From NCBI GenBank assembly GCA_020634615.1, contig JACKBI010000009.1:217883-281882 (forward strand): a stretch of DNA of 64,000 nucleotides, in the 5' to 3' direction. Within the stretch, counting starts at the first letter, position 1; each line of letters starts with the position of its first letter. The position numbers and the translations under genes are program-made. The notes below the pieces were generated by a model. It was not told the origin of the DNA. It made no database searches and saw only the letters and a program-made list of their open reading frames with translations. The stretch is from Anaerolineales bacterium. GTDB lineage: Bacteria > Chloroflexota > Anaerolineae > JAAEKA01. Below, piece after piece: positions 53,812 through 61,883 of the stretch.

Positions 53812-55257
53812 CTAGCTGCCCCAGCCGCGCGATACGACGACCTGCTTGACACCCACCACCCGCAGGCGATAGATGAAGCGGACGATTTGCGGCGCAGCCA
53901 CGAACAGGATGACAAACGCCTGGACAATATCGATCAGGTCGCGGCTGATGCCGGCCCGTACCTGCATCAACCCGGCCCCGTTGCGCAGCCCGCCCCACAG
54001 AAAGGCAGCGGGCAGGATGGCGATGGGGTTGGATTTGGCCAGCAGCGCCACCGCGATGGAGTCGAAGCCGGAGCCGGATGTAAAGGCCGCCGGCAGGTAG
54101 CCGTTGAGGCCGATCACCTCGCCGCCGCCGGCCAGACCGGAGAGGACGCCGCCGATAGCCATGGCCAGTACGATGTTGCGCCCCACCTTCATGCCGGCGT
54201 AGCGCGATGCGCCGTGGCTCGCGCCCACCGTGCGCATCTGGAAGCCCCAGGTCGTCTTGTACATCAGCCACCAGATGACGGCTACCGCGGCGATGGCAAT
54301 CCAGAAGCCGAAATGCAGCCGGCTGTTCGACACCCAGATCGGCAGCGTCGCGCTTTCCAGCACATAGGGGGTGCGATCCAGGCTGGCTGTCGGGTCGCGG
54401 AAGACATTCTTGACCAGATAGTCGACCGTCTTGACCGCGATGTAGTTCATCATGATCGTGTTGATGACTTCGTGAGCGCCGAAGCGGGCCTTGAGAAAGC
54501 CAGGAATGGCGCCCCAGATCCCGCCGCCCAGCATCGCCGCGCCGACGGTCAGCGGCAGATGGATTAGCAGCGGCAAGCCTTCAAAGGAAGAACCGACCAC
54601 CGCGGCCGCCATCGCGCCGACGTAGAACTGACCCTCGGCGCCGATGTTGAACAGGCCGGTCATGAAGCCGACTGCAACGGCCAGACCCATCAGCACGAAG
54701 GGTGTCATCGCCACCAGCGTCTCGGCAAAACGGGCCTTGTCGCCGATCATTCCCTCGTACAACCCCTGATAGGCGGCAATCGGGTCGGAGCCGGTCACCA
54801 GGATCAGGAAGTAGCCGATGATCAGGGCTGTGTTCACCGCCAGCAGAATGGTGATGATGTCACCGACGCTGCCCACGATGGTCGGGCGGCTGCGCGACAC
54901 CAGCAAGAAATAGGCGACGCCCACCAATGCGCTCACTGCCCAGACCGCAATCCAGATCGGCGCCACGTCCAGTCCGGTGAAGACCGGCAGGCCCAACCAG
55001 GAGGCGAAGCGAGCGAAGAACCACAATATTGAGAAGATCAGGTCGCCTGGTGGCCAGACGGCGAACTGTTTCGCCGCCGGTATCATAAAGATGATGCCGG
55101 TGATGACTGGCAGGGCCAGGAACCCCACCAACCACAGCCCTCGTGACCCACGCTTGATCTCGCCCGGGTCGCGGCTAACCAGATCGCCCAAAGCCGCGAT
55201 CCAGATCGCCCAGAGGATTAGTCCTGCTAGAAAGAGAATAAGCTGGCTGGCGGGCAT
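53812..55257 (-). CDS. ABC transporter permease of the BMP-type importer (first subunit)
   Basis: 481 residues. YufP-like BPD_transp_2 permease with an N-terminal extension of several TM helices (about 1-130) before the core (GLAVAVGFMTGLFNIGAEGQFYVGAM, GAHEVINTIMMNYIA, GASHGASRYAGMKVGRNIVLAMAIGG). It pairs with the permease at 52482-53792 to form the heterodimeric pore. It is separated from the ATPase gene by 279 bp that contain two palindromic repeats, but on the same strand and clearly one system. Confidence 0.92.
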   Translation of the reverse strand: MPASQLILFLAGLILWAIWIAALGDLVSRDPGEIKRGSRGLWLVGFLALPVITGIIFMIPAAKQFAVWPPGDLIFSILWFFARFASWLGLPVFTGLDVAPIWIAVWAVSALVGVAYFLLVSRSRPTIVGSVGDIITILLAVNTALIIGYFLILVTGSDPIAAYQGLYEGMIGDKARFAETLVAMTPFVLMGLAVAVGFMTGLFNIGAEGQFYVGAMAAAVVGSSFEGLPLLIHLPLTVGAAMLGGGIWGAIPGFLKARFGAHEVINTIMMNYIAVKTVDYLVKNVFRDPTASLDRTPYVLESATLPIWVSNSRLHFGFWIAIAAVAVIWWLMYKTTWGFQMRTVGASHGASRYAGMKVGRNIVLAMAIGGVLSGLAGGGEVIGLNGYLPAAFTSGSGFDSIAVALLAKSNPIAILPAAFLWGGLRNGAGLMQVRAGISRDLIDIVQAFVILFVAAPQIVRFIYRLRVVGVKQVVVSRGWGS

Positions 55258-55278
55258 AAAATATCTCCGTGGATTTCC

Positions 55279-55343
55279 GTCATTCCCGCGGAGGCGGGAA
55301 TCTACGCTTCACGACACTGGATTCCCGCCTCCGCGGGAATGAC
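55279..55343. repeat. Dispersed inverted repeat (GTCATTCCCGCG family), copy 3
   Basis: Perfect 23-bp arms 55279-55301 and 55321-55343, 20 bases upstream of the permease start codon. Confidence 0.9.
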
Positions 55344-55402
55344 GGGTAAGCACTTGTCGCAGAGGCTCAACCCTACGCAACGGTTGGGAAAGCCTCGCTG
55401 GA

Positions 55403-55491
55403 AGACTTCGGAAGTCGACGGACCGATAGCCAGTGGACATTCCAGCAGTTGGAGAGTTGTCGTGACGAGCTAGCGTCGACTTCCGAAGTCT
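55403..55491. mobile_element. Second copy of the ACTTCGGAAGT palindromic element
   Basis: Perfect 18-bp inverted arms (55403-55420 and 55474-55491). They equal the inner pair at 40745-40831 except for one base pair, where both arms changed together (GCCG/CGGC to GACG/CGTC). The outer inverted repeats of the first copy are not seen here. Confidence 0.6.
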
Positions 55492-55536
55492 GATTGGGTG
55501 ACTTCTCAAACAGTATGTTGCGAAACAGCGGAATCT

Positions 55537-57084
55537 CTACTGGTTCGGATGGACGCCCGCCATCAACAGGCCCAGCGTAGCGCGTTCGGCAGTCTCGGCG
55601 TCGAGCGTCGCCATGATCTCGCCGTGATACATCACCGCTATGCGATCCGACAGGCTCATGATTTCATCCAATTCAGCCGACACCAGCAGCACTGCAACGC
55701 CCTGATCGCGCTGCTCGATGATCCGCTGGTGGATAAATTCGATGGAGCCAACGTCGACGCCGCGTGTTGGCTGCGACGCGATCAGCAGCTTGATGGGACG
55801 CGACAGCTCGCGCGCCACCACCAACTTTTGCTGGTTGCCGCCGGAGAGGCTGCCGCCCGAGGTGTGGATGCTGGGTGTGCGGATGTCGAACTCTTCGACA
55901 AGGGTCGTCGCGTTGTCGTCGATGGCCTTGTCCTGCATCACGACGCCGCGCGCAAAGGGCGGTTGATAGTAGGTCACCAGTGCCAGGTTCTGGGCGACGG
56001 AATACGAGGTGACCATGCCGAACTCATGGCGGTCCTCGGGAATGTGTGCCACGCCTTGCTCGGTGACGGTGCGCGGCGTCGTGTTGGTCACGTCCTGGCC
56101 ACCGATGATCACCTGGCCTGACAGCGACGGTCGCAGCCCGGTCAACACTTCCACCAGTTCGGTCTGGCCGTTGCCCTGCACGCCGGCGATCCCCAGAACC
56201 TCGCCTTCCTGCACTGCAAAATTGACACCCCGCAGCACGATCTGTTCCCGTTCGTCGAGCGCCTGGAGGTTGCGCACTTCCAGCACCGGCTTGCCCGGCT
56301 CCGCCTCGTCTTTGGAGACCCGCAGGATGACCTCGCGGCCTACCATCATTGCCGCCAGCGACGCTTCGGTGGCCTCTGCCGGTGTCGTCGTCCCCACCAC
56401 CCGGCCGTTGCGCAGCACGGTGATGTGGTCGGCGACCGCAAAGACCTCCTTGAGCTTGTGGGTAATGAAAATGATCGACTTGCCTTCGGCCACCAGTGAT
56501 CGCATGGCGCGGAAGAGTTCCTCGATCTCCTGCGGCGTCAGCACCGCCGTCGGCTCGTCGAGGATCAGAATGTCGGCATGGCGATAAAGCGCCTTGATGA
56601 TTTCCACCCGCTGCTGCAAACCCACTGGCAGATCGGCTACCAGCGCATCGGGATCAACCTCGAATCCGTACTGCGCAGACAACTCGTTGATGCGCCGCCT
56701 GGCGCGCTTGGGATCGAGAAACGCCCCCGCCTTGGTGACTTCCTGGCCCAGCGTGATGTTCTCCGCGACGGTCATCACCGGGATGAGCATGAAGTGCTGG
56801 TGCACCATGCCGATGCCGTTGGCGATCGCGTCCGAGGGACTGTGGATGGTGACGTCCTTGCCGTCCAGATAGGTCTTGCCCTCGTCCGGCGTGTAGAGAC
56901 CGTAGAGGATGTTCATCAGCGTGCTTTTGCCCGCGCCGTTTTCACCCAGCAGCGCGTGAATCTCACCCTTGCGAAGCTGGAAATCCACCTGATCGTTGGC
57001 AAGCACGCCGGGAAAGCGCTTGGTGACGCCCTGCATTTCAAGGGCAAGTCCGGTCGTCGCGGCGTTCACTTGGGACACTGGCAT
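55537..57084 (-). CDS. ABC transporter ATP-binding protein with two ABC domains
   Basis: 515 residues. Two ATPase cassettes: the first has Walker A GENGAGKST, the second a degenerate A-site (GVQGNGQTE), as is normal for YufO/RbsA-like double ATPases. Further motifs are the Q-loop VHQHFMLIP, DEPTAVLTPQE with a preceding LPVGLQQRVEI signature, and LSGGNQQKLVVAREL with ASQPTRGVDVGS in the second half. It powers the two BMP-type permeases. GAGG upstream of ATG 57084 is the likely ribosome-binding site. Confidence 0.95.
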   Translation of the reverse strand: MPVSQVNAATTGLALEMQGVTKRFPGVLANDQVDFQLRKGEIHALLGENGAGKSTLMNILYGLYTPDEGKTYLDGKDVTIHSPSDAIANGIGMVHQHFMLIPVMTVAENITLGQEVTKAGAFLDPKRARRRINELSAQYGFEVDPDALVADLPVGLQQRVEIIKALYRHADILILDEPTAVLTPQEIEELFRAMRSLVAEGKSIIFITHKLKEVFAVADHITVLRNGRVVGTTTPAEATEASLAAMMVGREVILRVSKDEAEPGKPVLEVRNLQALDEREQIVLRGVNFAVQEGEVLGIAGVQGNGQTELVEVLTGLRPSLSGQVIIGGQDVTNTTPRTVTEQGVAHIPEDRHEFGMVTSYSVAQNLALVTYYQPPFARGVVMQDKAIDDNATTLVEEFDIRTPSIHTSGGSLSGGNQQKLVVARELSRPIKLLIASQPTRGVDVGSIEFIHQRIIEQRDQGVAVLLVSAELDEIMSLSDRIAVMYHGEIMATLDAETAERATLGLLMAGVHPNQ

Positions 57085-57334
57085 AGGGCGACCTCGATCG
57101 TTTGATGTCTGATTGCGGGATGGGACGAGAGGTGACGGTTACTGTTGTGGTCTCGACTAGTCGGGCAGAATGCGATGAAAGTGACTGTTCCCTGTTGGGT
57201 TGCGCTGTCTGTCGAGAGGACTGGAAATTCGGATCGAACGACCGGAGGCAACAGGTTGCTGGCTCGTCAACGCTGATTTGATCCAACGTCGCATCGCCCC
57301 GCTGCTCGGTCGAATTGAACGGTACCCAAGTGAC

Positions 57335-57366
57335 AAAACGGGGAGCGTCGCAATGACGCTCCCCGT
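57335..57366 (-). terminator. Intrinsic terminator after the BMP lipoprotein gene
   Basis: On the minus strand a perfect 12-bp stem (57355-57366 with 57338-57349), 5-base loop and TTTT. Lies 17 bases beyond the stop, so the lipoprotein can be made in excess of the transporter. The rest of the gap 57085-57334 shows nothing else. Confidence 0.85.
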
Positions 57367-57383
57367 TCGTGAACTTGGAAAGG

Positions 57384-60359
57384 TTACTGAAGCTGGTCGC
57401 CGGTGATTGGATCGACGCCGGTGTCCATGTCGCCGCTGGCGAGCATCTGGAAGACTTCAGCCAGCTTGGCCTGAACGTCTGCAGATACGCTGCTCTCGGC
57501 ATCGTGGAAAGCCGCCAGTCCGACGCCGTCGTTGGCAGCATCGAACAGCGCGGTTCCGCTCTGGAACGTGCCGGTCGCCGCAGTGGTGATGGCGTTGTAG
57601 ACGGCGTTGTCGACGCGCTTCATGGCGCTGCTGACGATCATGTCAGCGCCGTCGGTGGTGCCGCCGCCAAAGGTGGTGAAGTACTCGTCCTGATCAACGC
57701 CGATGACCCAGACGCCGTCCTGGGCTGCGCCCAGAATGCCGCCGGAGCCGGTCGGGCCACCAGCACCGAAGATCACATCCGCGCCTTCAGCGACCTGACT
57801 CAACGCAGCGGTCTTGCCGCGCGCCGGGTCAGTGAAGCTGTCGATGTAGACGCCGATGGTGTCGCAGTCGGGGCAGGCATACTTGACGCCGTTCTCGTAG
57901 CCGTTGCGGTACTTCTTGACAGGTGGGATTTCCATGCCGGCTACGATACCGACCGTCTTGCTCTCAGTCAGCAGACCGGCCAGCACGCCAGCCAGGAAGC
58001 CGGCCTGGTCTTCGCGGAAGACGATGCCCTGGAGGTTGTCCGGGTAGGTCTCGTAGGCGTTGTCGACGATCGCGAACTCGATGTCCGGGTACTTCTCGGC
58101 CATGGCCGCAGTGGTCTCGCCCATCATGAAGCCCACGGTTACGATCATGTCGTAGCCTTCCTGGGCGAACTGCTCGACGTTCTTCTCGTAGTCAGTCGGC
58201 TGTGCGGTTTCGATGAAGGAGGTCTCCAGACCCAGCTCATCGGCTGCCCGGATCATGCCCTCATAGGCGTACTGGTTGAACGTGCCGTCATCCACCTTGC
58301 CGACGTCGGTCACCAAACCAACCTTGATCGGTGTGACTCCAGCAGGAGTCTCGGCCATCGCTGACGGACCAGCGTAGGAGCCAGGCGCAGGAACTTCTGC
58401 GTCGATCACATCGCCGGAAACGCCGTCAACGCCGGTGGTCAGCTCGCCGCTGGCCAGCTTGGCCTTGATGTCGTCCAACGAAGCGACTACGTCGTCCGGG
58501 ATCGCGCTTTCGGCATCGTGGAACGGGGCCAGACCGACGCCATCGTTGCTGGCCTCGTAGAGAGCCGTGCCGCCGGTGAAGCTGCCGCGCACCAGGCTCT
58601 GGATCGAGTTGTAGACCGCGTTGTCGACGCGCTTCATGGCGCTGCTGAGCAGCTTGTCAGCACCGTCGGTCGTGCCGCCGCCGAAGGTGGTGAAGTACTC
58701 GTCCTGGTCGACGCCGATGACCCAGGCGCCGTCCTGGGCTGCGCCCAGAATGCCGCCGGAGCCGGTGGGGCCGCCAGCGCCGAAGATCACATCCGCGCCT
58801 TCAGCGATCTGGCTCAGCGCAGCGGTCTTGCCGCGCGCCGGGTCGGTGAAGCTGTCGATGTAAACGCCTACGGTGTCGCAATCTGCACAGACATACTTCG
58901 CGCCGATCTCGTAGCCGTTGCGGTACTTCTTGACGGGCGGGATCTCCATGCCGGCCACGATACCGACGGTCTGGCTCTCGCTGATCATACCGGCCAGTGC
59001 GCCTGCCAGGAAGCCGGCCTGGTCCTCGCGGAAGACAAGGCCCTGCAGGTTGTCAGGATAGGTCTCGTAAGCGTTGTCCACGATGGCGAACTTGATGTCC
59101 GGGTACTTCTCGGCCATCTTCTGCGTCGTTTCGCCCATCATGAAGCCCACGGTCACGATCATGTCGTAGCCTTCCTGGGCGAATTGCTCGACGTTCTTTT
59201 CGTAGTCTGTCGGCTGGGCAGTCTCGATGAAGGATACGTCGAGGCCGTAGGTTTCGGCGGCCCGCTGCAAGCCCTCATAGGCATACTGGTTGAAGGTGCC
59301 ATCGTCAACCTTGCCGACGTCGGTTACCAGACCGACGCGGTAGGGAGCGCTGACACCCTTCCAGTTCTGCAGGTCCACGATGCCAATGGCGGTCGCAGCC
59401 GTACGGATCGGGTCGAAGAAGGAATCGTCGGCCTCGGCCACGCCTTCCCACTCGTAGATGGTGTAGATGGCTTCCTTGCCGGCGTCGGTGGAGACGATGT
59501 CCAGCAGCGCCTGCTTGTAGGCGTCGACAACATCGGCCGGAACGTCAGGACCGGCGGTGATGGTGTCGTTGGGGATGTCGTCGGTCAGGGCGATGACCTT
59601 GGTTTTGGTCTTGATGTCAGGGAAGTCGTTCTCGAGGCTGTTGCGCACGTCCACGTAGGTAGCTGCTGCGTCGGCGCGGCCATTGTAGACTGCCAGCGCT
59701 GCGGAGTTGTGCGAACCGGCGAAGAAGCTCTCACTCAACTCGACACCGTTCTTTTCCAGCAGCGCAGTCGGATAGAGATAGCCGGAGGTGCTGGCCGGGT
59801 CGGTGAAGGCAAAGCTCTTGCCGTTCAGATCTTCGATACTTTCGATGCCGGAGTCGGCGCCGACGATGATCTGGCCGTTGTAGAACTGGCTGCCGAAGCG
59901 CACCGAAGTCACCATGAGCTGGGCGTCGGGGCACTTGTCTTTGGCGATGACGTAGCTCAGCGGGGCGAGCCAGACGATATCCGCCTTGCCGGCGCACATG
60001 GCCTCGATGGCCGCGGCGTAGCTGGTGGCCACTGAGGAGTCGACGTAGATGCCCTTCTCGGCCATCAGTGCGTCGAGTTCATCGGCTCCCGACAAAATCT
60101 GCTCGGTCTCGCCTGACGGGACGAAGACCTGGATCAAGGGGTTTTCTTCGGTTCCCTTGGCGGCGCCGGCCGGGGCGGCCGTCGGTTCAGCAGCTGCTTC
60201 GGTCGGGGCCACGGCGGCGGGCGCCTCGGTGGCTGTTGCCTGGGCAGCCGGTTCGGGTGCTGTCGTAGGCTCTGGTGTGGCTTCCTTTGATCCGCAGGCC
60301 GCAAGCACCATTGAGAAAACCAGCAGCAGTGCCAACAAAGCATACAGTCGCTTGTGCAT
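57384..60359 (-). CDS. Triple-domain binding lipoprotein: PhnD-like + BMP + BMP
   Basis: 991 residues, about three times the usual size. A lipobox (MVLAAC, Cys22) and an Ala/Pro/Glu-rich linker lead to a PhnD-type (phosphonate/phosphite binding) domain at about 75-335 (QVFVPSGETEQILSGADEL, ADIVWLAPLSYVIAK, DLNGKSFAFTDPASTSGYLYP). Two BMP/Med family domains follow (about 338-650 and 676-985). Both BMP domains share long identical stretches (GLVTDVGKVDDGTFNQYAYE, EQFAQEGYDMIVTVGFMMGE, GAGGPTGSGGILGAAQDG) and a CxxC (CADCDT, CPDCDT). BMP proteins bind nucleosides, riboflavin or similar ligands. The downstream ATPase and permeases are of the BMP type, so this is their receptor. The role of the PhnD-like part is unknown. 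Confidence 0.93.
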   Translation of the reverse strand: MHKRLYALLALLLVFSMVLAACGSKEATPEPTTAPEPAAQATATEAPAAVAPTEAAAEPTAAPAGAAKGTEENPLIQVFVPSGETEQILSGADELDALMAEKGIYVDSSVATSYAAAIEAMCAGKADIVWLAPLSYVIAKDKCPDAQLMVTSVRFGSQFYNGQIIVGADSGIESIEDLNGKSFAFTDPASTSGYLYPTALLEKNGVELSESFFAGSHNSAALAVYNGRADAAATYVDVRNSLENDFPDIKTKTKVIALTDDIPNDTITAGPDVPADVVDAYKQALLDIVSTDAGKEAIYTIYEWEGVAEADDSFFDPIRTAATAIGIVDLQNWKGVSAPYRVGLVTDVGKVDDGTFNQYAYEGLQRAAETYGLDVSFIETAQPTDYEKNVEQFAQEGYDMIVTVGFMMGETTQKMAEKYPDIKFAIVDNAYETYPDNLQGLVFREDQAGFLAGALAGMISESQTVGIVAGMEIPPVKKYRNGYEIGAKYVCADCDTVGVYIDSFTDPARGKTAALSQIAEGADVIFGAGGPTGSGGILGAAQDGAWVIGVDQDEYFTTFGGGTTDGADKLLSSAMKRVDNAVYNSIQSLVRGSFTGGTALYEASNDGVGLAPFHDAESAIPDDVVASLDDIKAKLASGELTTGVDGVSGDVIDAEVPAPGSYAGPSAMAETPAGVTPIKVGLVTDVGKVDDGTFNQYAYEGMIRAADELGLETSFIETAQPTDYEKNVEQFAQEGYDMIVTVGFMMGETTAAMAEKYPDIEFAIVDNAYETYPDNLQGIVFREDQAGFLAGVLAGLLTESKTVGIVAGMEIPPVKKYRNGYENGVKYACPDCDTIGVYIDSFTDPARGKTAALSQVAEGADVIFGAGGPTGSGGILGAAQDGVWVIGVDQDEYFTTFGGGTTDGADMIVSSAMKRVDNAVYNAITTAATGTFQSGTALFDAANDGVGLAAFHDAESSVSADVQAKLAEVFQMLASGDMDTGVDPITGDQLQ

Positions 60360-60619
60360 AGTGAGTTTCTCCTCCTGAGAGATTGAAAAATGGTACCAAC
60401 TTAATGGTCAGTATCGACTTGGCGATTCGGGGGTTGATCGGATACGGGCGTGCAGGGTTGCATGCGGAGGTTGAAAGATACCCTGTCGCTATGGCTGTGG
60501 CAAGACAACCCGGTTTGCTACAGCAATACCTGGGCAAAGATCGCTACGGTGCGACTACCTCCTTTGTGTTATGCCTGGAGTGAAGCACAGCAGAACGCCG
60601 CGCACAGCTTGTGAAAGCA
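60360..60619 (-). promoter_or_regulatory. Long 5' leader of the BMP lipoprotein, candidate cis-regulatory RNA
   Basis: About 260 nt between the predicted start and the ATG. It contains a hairpin at 60509-60534 (about 10 bp with a UGUA loop), an unused AAAGGAGG near 60560, and the real AGGAGG just before the ATG. I do not recognise a known riboswitch class. Confidence 0.4.
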
Positions 60620-60625
60620 TGGCTG

Positions 60626-60654
60626 ATTATAGCGCATCCTTTGCATGGAAGCAA
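60626..60654 (-). promoter_or_regulatory. Promoter of the BMP-type importer
   Basis: Minus strand TTGCTT (60649-60654), 17-base spacer, TATAAT (60626-60631). Confidence 0.65.
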
Positions 60655-60686
60655 GCCGGAACCCGATGTTCCAACAGTGCGAACCT

Positions 60687-61160
60687 TCAAACTGCCTGCC
60701 GTTTGCCGCGCGCCGGTGGGGTTTGCAGGAACTCGCTGATGACCGCACCGATGTGCGACTGCGGCGGTACGTAAGGAAGGAACTCACGCTGTCCGGCCAG
60801 CTCAATCGCCTGCGGCAGATCAGCCAGATCACGGCACCACAGCAGATGGCCGGCAGCCTCCATGGCCTGCAGGATCTGATCCTGATGGCGGTCGTAGCGG
60901 TCGTGGTTGGAGACACCGACCAGCGGAATACGCCGGTGCAGCACTTCGGTGACAGTGCCCAGCCCGCCATGCGTTACGACTACATCGGCTGCTTCGTAAC
61001 AGGTGTCGAGGTCAGGCGCGAAGCGAAACCACTGCGCGTGAACCGGCTCCACCAGGCCGCGTCCAATCTGGATGACAACTTCATGGCCAGCTGCCGCCAG
61101 TTGATCAGCTGCGCGCACAAGATCATCGAACTCGGTAGTGCCAACCGTGACAAAAATCAT
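60687..61160 (-). CDS. Alg13/PssE-like glycosyltransferase subunit
   Basis: 157 residues, equal to the C-terminal half of a GT28 enzyme. MIFVTVGTTEFDDLVRAAD at the N-terminus, the sugar-nucleotide site VVVTHGGLGTVTEVL and PLVGVSNHDRYDRHQ are typical. In eukaryotes Alg13 and Alg14, and in bacteria PssE and PssD, form a split UDP-sugar transferase in which this subunit is catalytic. It has no TM anchor and depends on the partner encoded just upstream (61287-61775). The pair probably adds a sugar in exopolysaccharide or glycolipid assembly. Confidence 0.88.
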   Translation of the reverse strand: MIFVTVGTTEFDDLVRAADQLAAAGHEVVIQIGRGLVEPVHAQWFRFAPDLDTCYEAADVVVTHGGLGTVTEVLHRRIPLVGVSNHDRYDRHQDQILQAMEAAGHLLWCRDLADLPQAIELAGQREFLPYVPPQSHIGAVISEFLQTPPARGKRQAV

Positions 61161-61220
61161 GTGTCAACTCAGAGGACGGGAAAAGAAGGTTGCAAGATAC
61201 GGGCAAGAAGCGGTTTGCAG

Positions 61221-61238
61221 GGACTTCGGAAGTCGCCG
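61221..61238. repeat. Single arm of the ACTTCGGAAGT palindromic element
   Basis: Seventeen of 18 bases match the arm at 40745-40762; no second arm is found nearby, so it is a decayed copy. Confidence 0.6.
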
Positions 61239-61286
61239 GTTGACTCAGAAGGCCGTCTGAACTTGCAAATCAGCCCAACATCGGAA

Positions 61287-61775
61287 TTACACCAATCTGC
61301 CTGCATAGACCGCACGCGGATAGCGCGCCGTCAACTGCGGCCACTGCACGATGAACAGATCGGCGAGGCGGTAGACCATGCGCCCGCTGGCGCTCAGGCC
61401 GTTGACGCGCGACGCACTCTCGACATAGATCACGCGCGCGCCCATTGCTTTGCCAATCACCGCCGCGGGCACGGCAATCGCCGGCCCGTTGGCCAGCACT
61501 GCGTCGGGGCGCACCCGGCGGATGATAGGCCAGAGCTGCGCCAGGCTGCCTGCTGTCTGCCATGCCGATACAGGCAGCGAGTCGGTCTCGCCGCCCACCT
61601 TGTTGCGCGGCCGGCCAATCCGCCAGACCGGTCCCGGCACGCGGATCTTGCGTTCCGACAGCGTATCCTCGGCCGCGATCAGATAATGGTATTCGCAAGC
61701 TGTGCCCAGCTCGTCCAACAGGCGGAGCATCTGGCGGGTGTGCCCGCCCTCGCCCAACACAACAAGAATTCGCAT
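61287..61775 (-). CDS. Alg14/PssD-like membrane subunit of a split glycosyltransferase
   Basis: 162 residues. LVVLGEGGHTRQMLRLLDEL at the N-terminus is the Alg14 signature. RPDAVLANGPAIAVPAAVIGK and VIYVESASRVNGLS complete the family pattern. It anchors the catalytic Alg13-like subunit to the membrane and binds the lipid-linked acceptor. The gap of 126 bp to its partner contains a decayed palindromic element. Upstream lies a GT4 gene on the same strand. Confidence 0.87.
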   Translation of the reverse strand: MRILVVLGEGGHTRQMLRLLDELGTACEYHYLIAAEDTLSERKIRVPGPVWRIGRPRNKVGGETDSLPVSAWQTAGSLAQLWPIIRRVRPDAVLANGPAIAVPAAVIGKAMGARVIYVESASRVNGLSASGRMVYRLADLFIVQWPQLTARYPRAVYAGRLV

Positions 61776-61785
61776 CGCTTTCCTG

Positions 61786-61870
61786 CTCTTACTCCTACTC
61801 CTACTCTTACTCGTTCTCGTACTCTCCGGCGGAAATTTGAGTACGAGTACGAGGACGAGGACGAGTAGGA
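61786..61870. repeat. Imperfect inverted array of GAGTAC/GAGGAC hexamers, copy 2
   Basis: Left arm about 61786-61826 (CTTACTCCTACTC-like units), right arm 61838-61869 (GAGTACGAGTACGAGGACG-like). It sits between the GT4 and Alg14-like genes. Confidence 0.8.
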
Positions 61871-61883
61871 GCCGGAACGTCCC

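Noticed and set aside
58518..60035. 505-codon open frame opposite the triple binding lipoprotein
   Set aside because: Antisense shadow; its sequence is repetitive only because the sense gene contains two BMP copies.
60360..60619. Known purine, FMN, TPP or cobalamin riboswitch
   Set aside because: None of the conserved core sequences of these classes was recognised in the leader.
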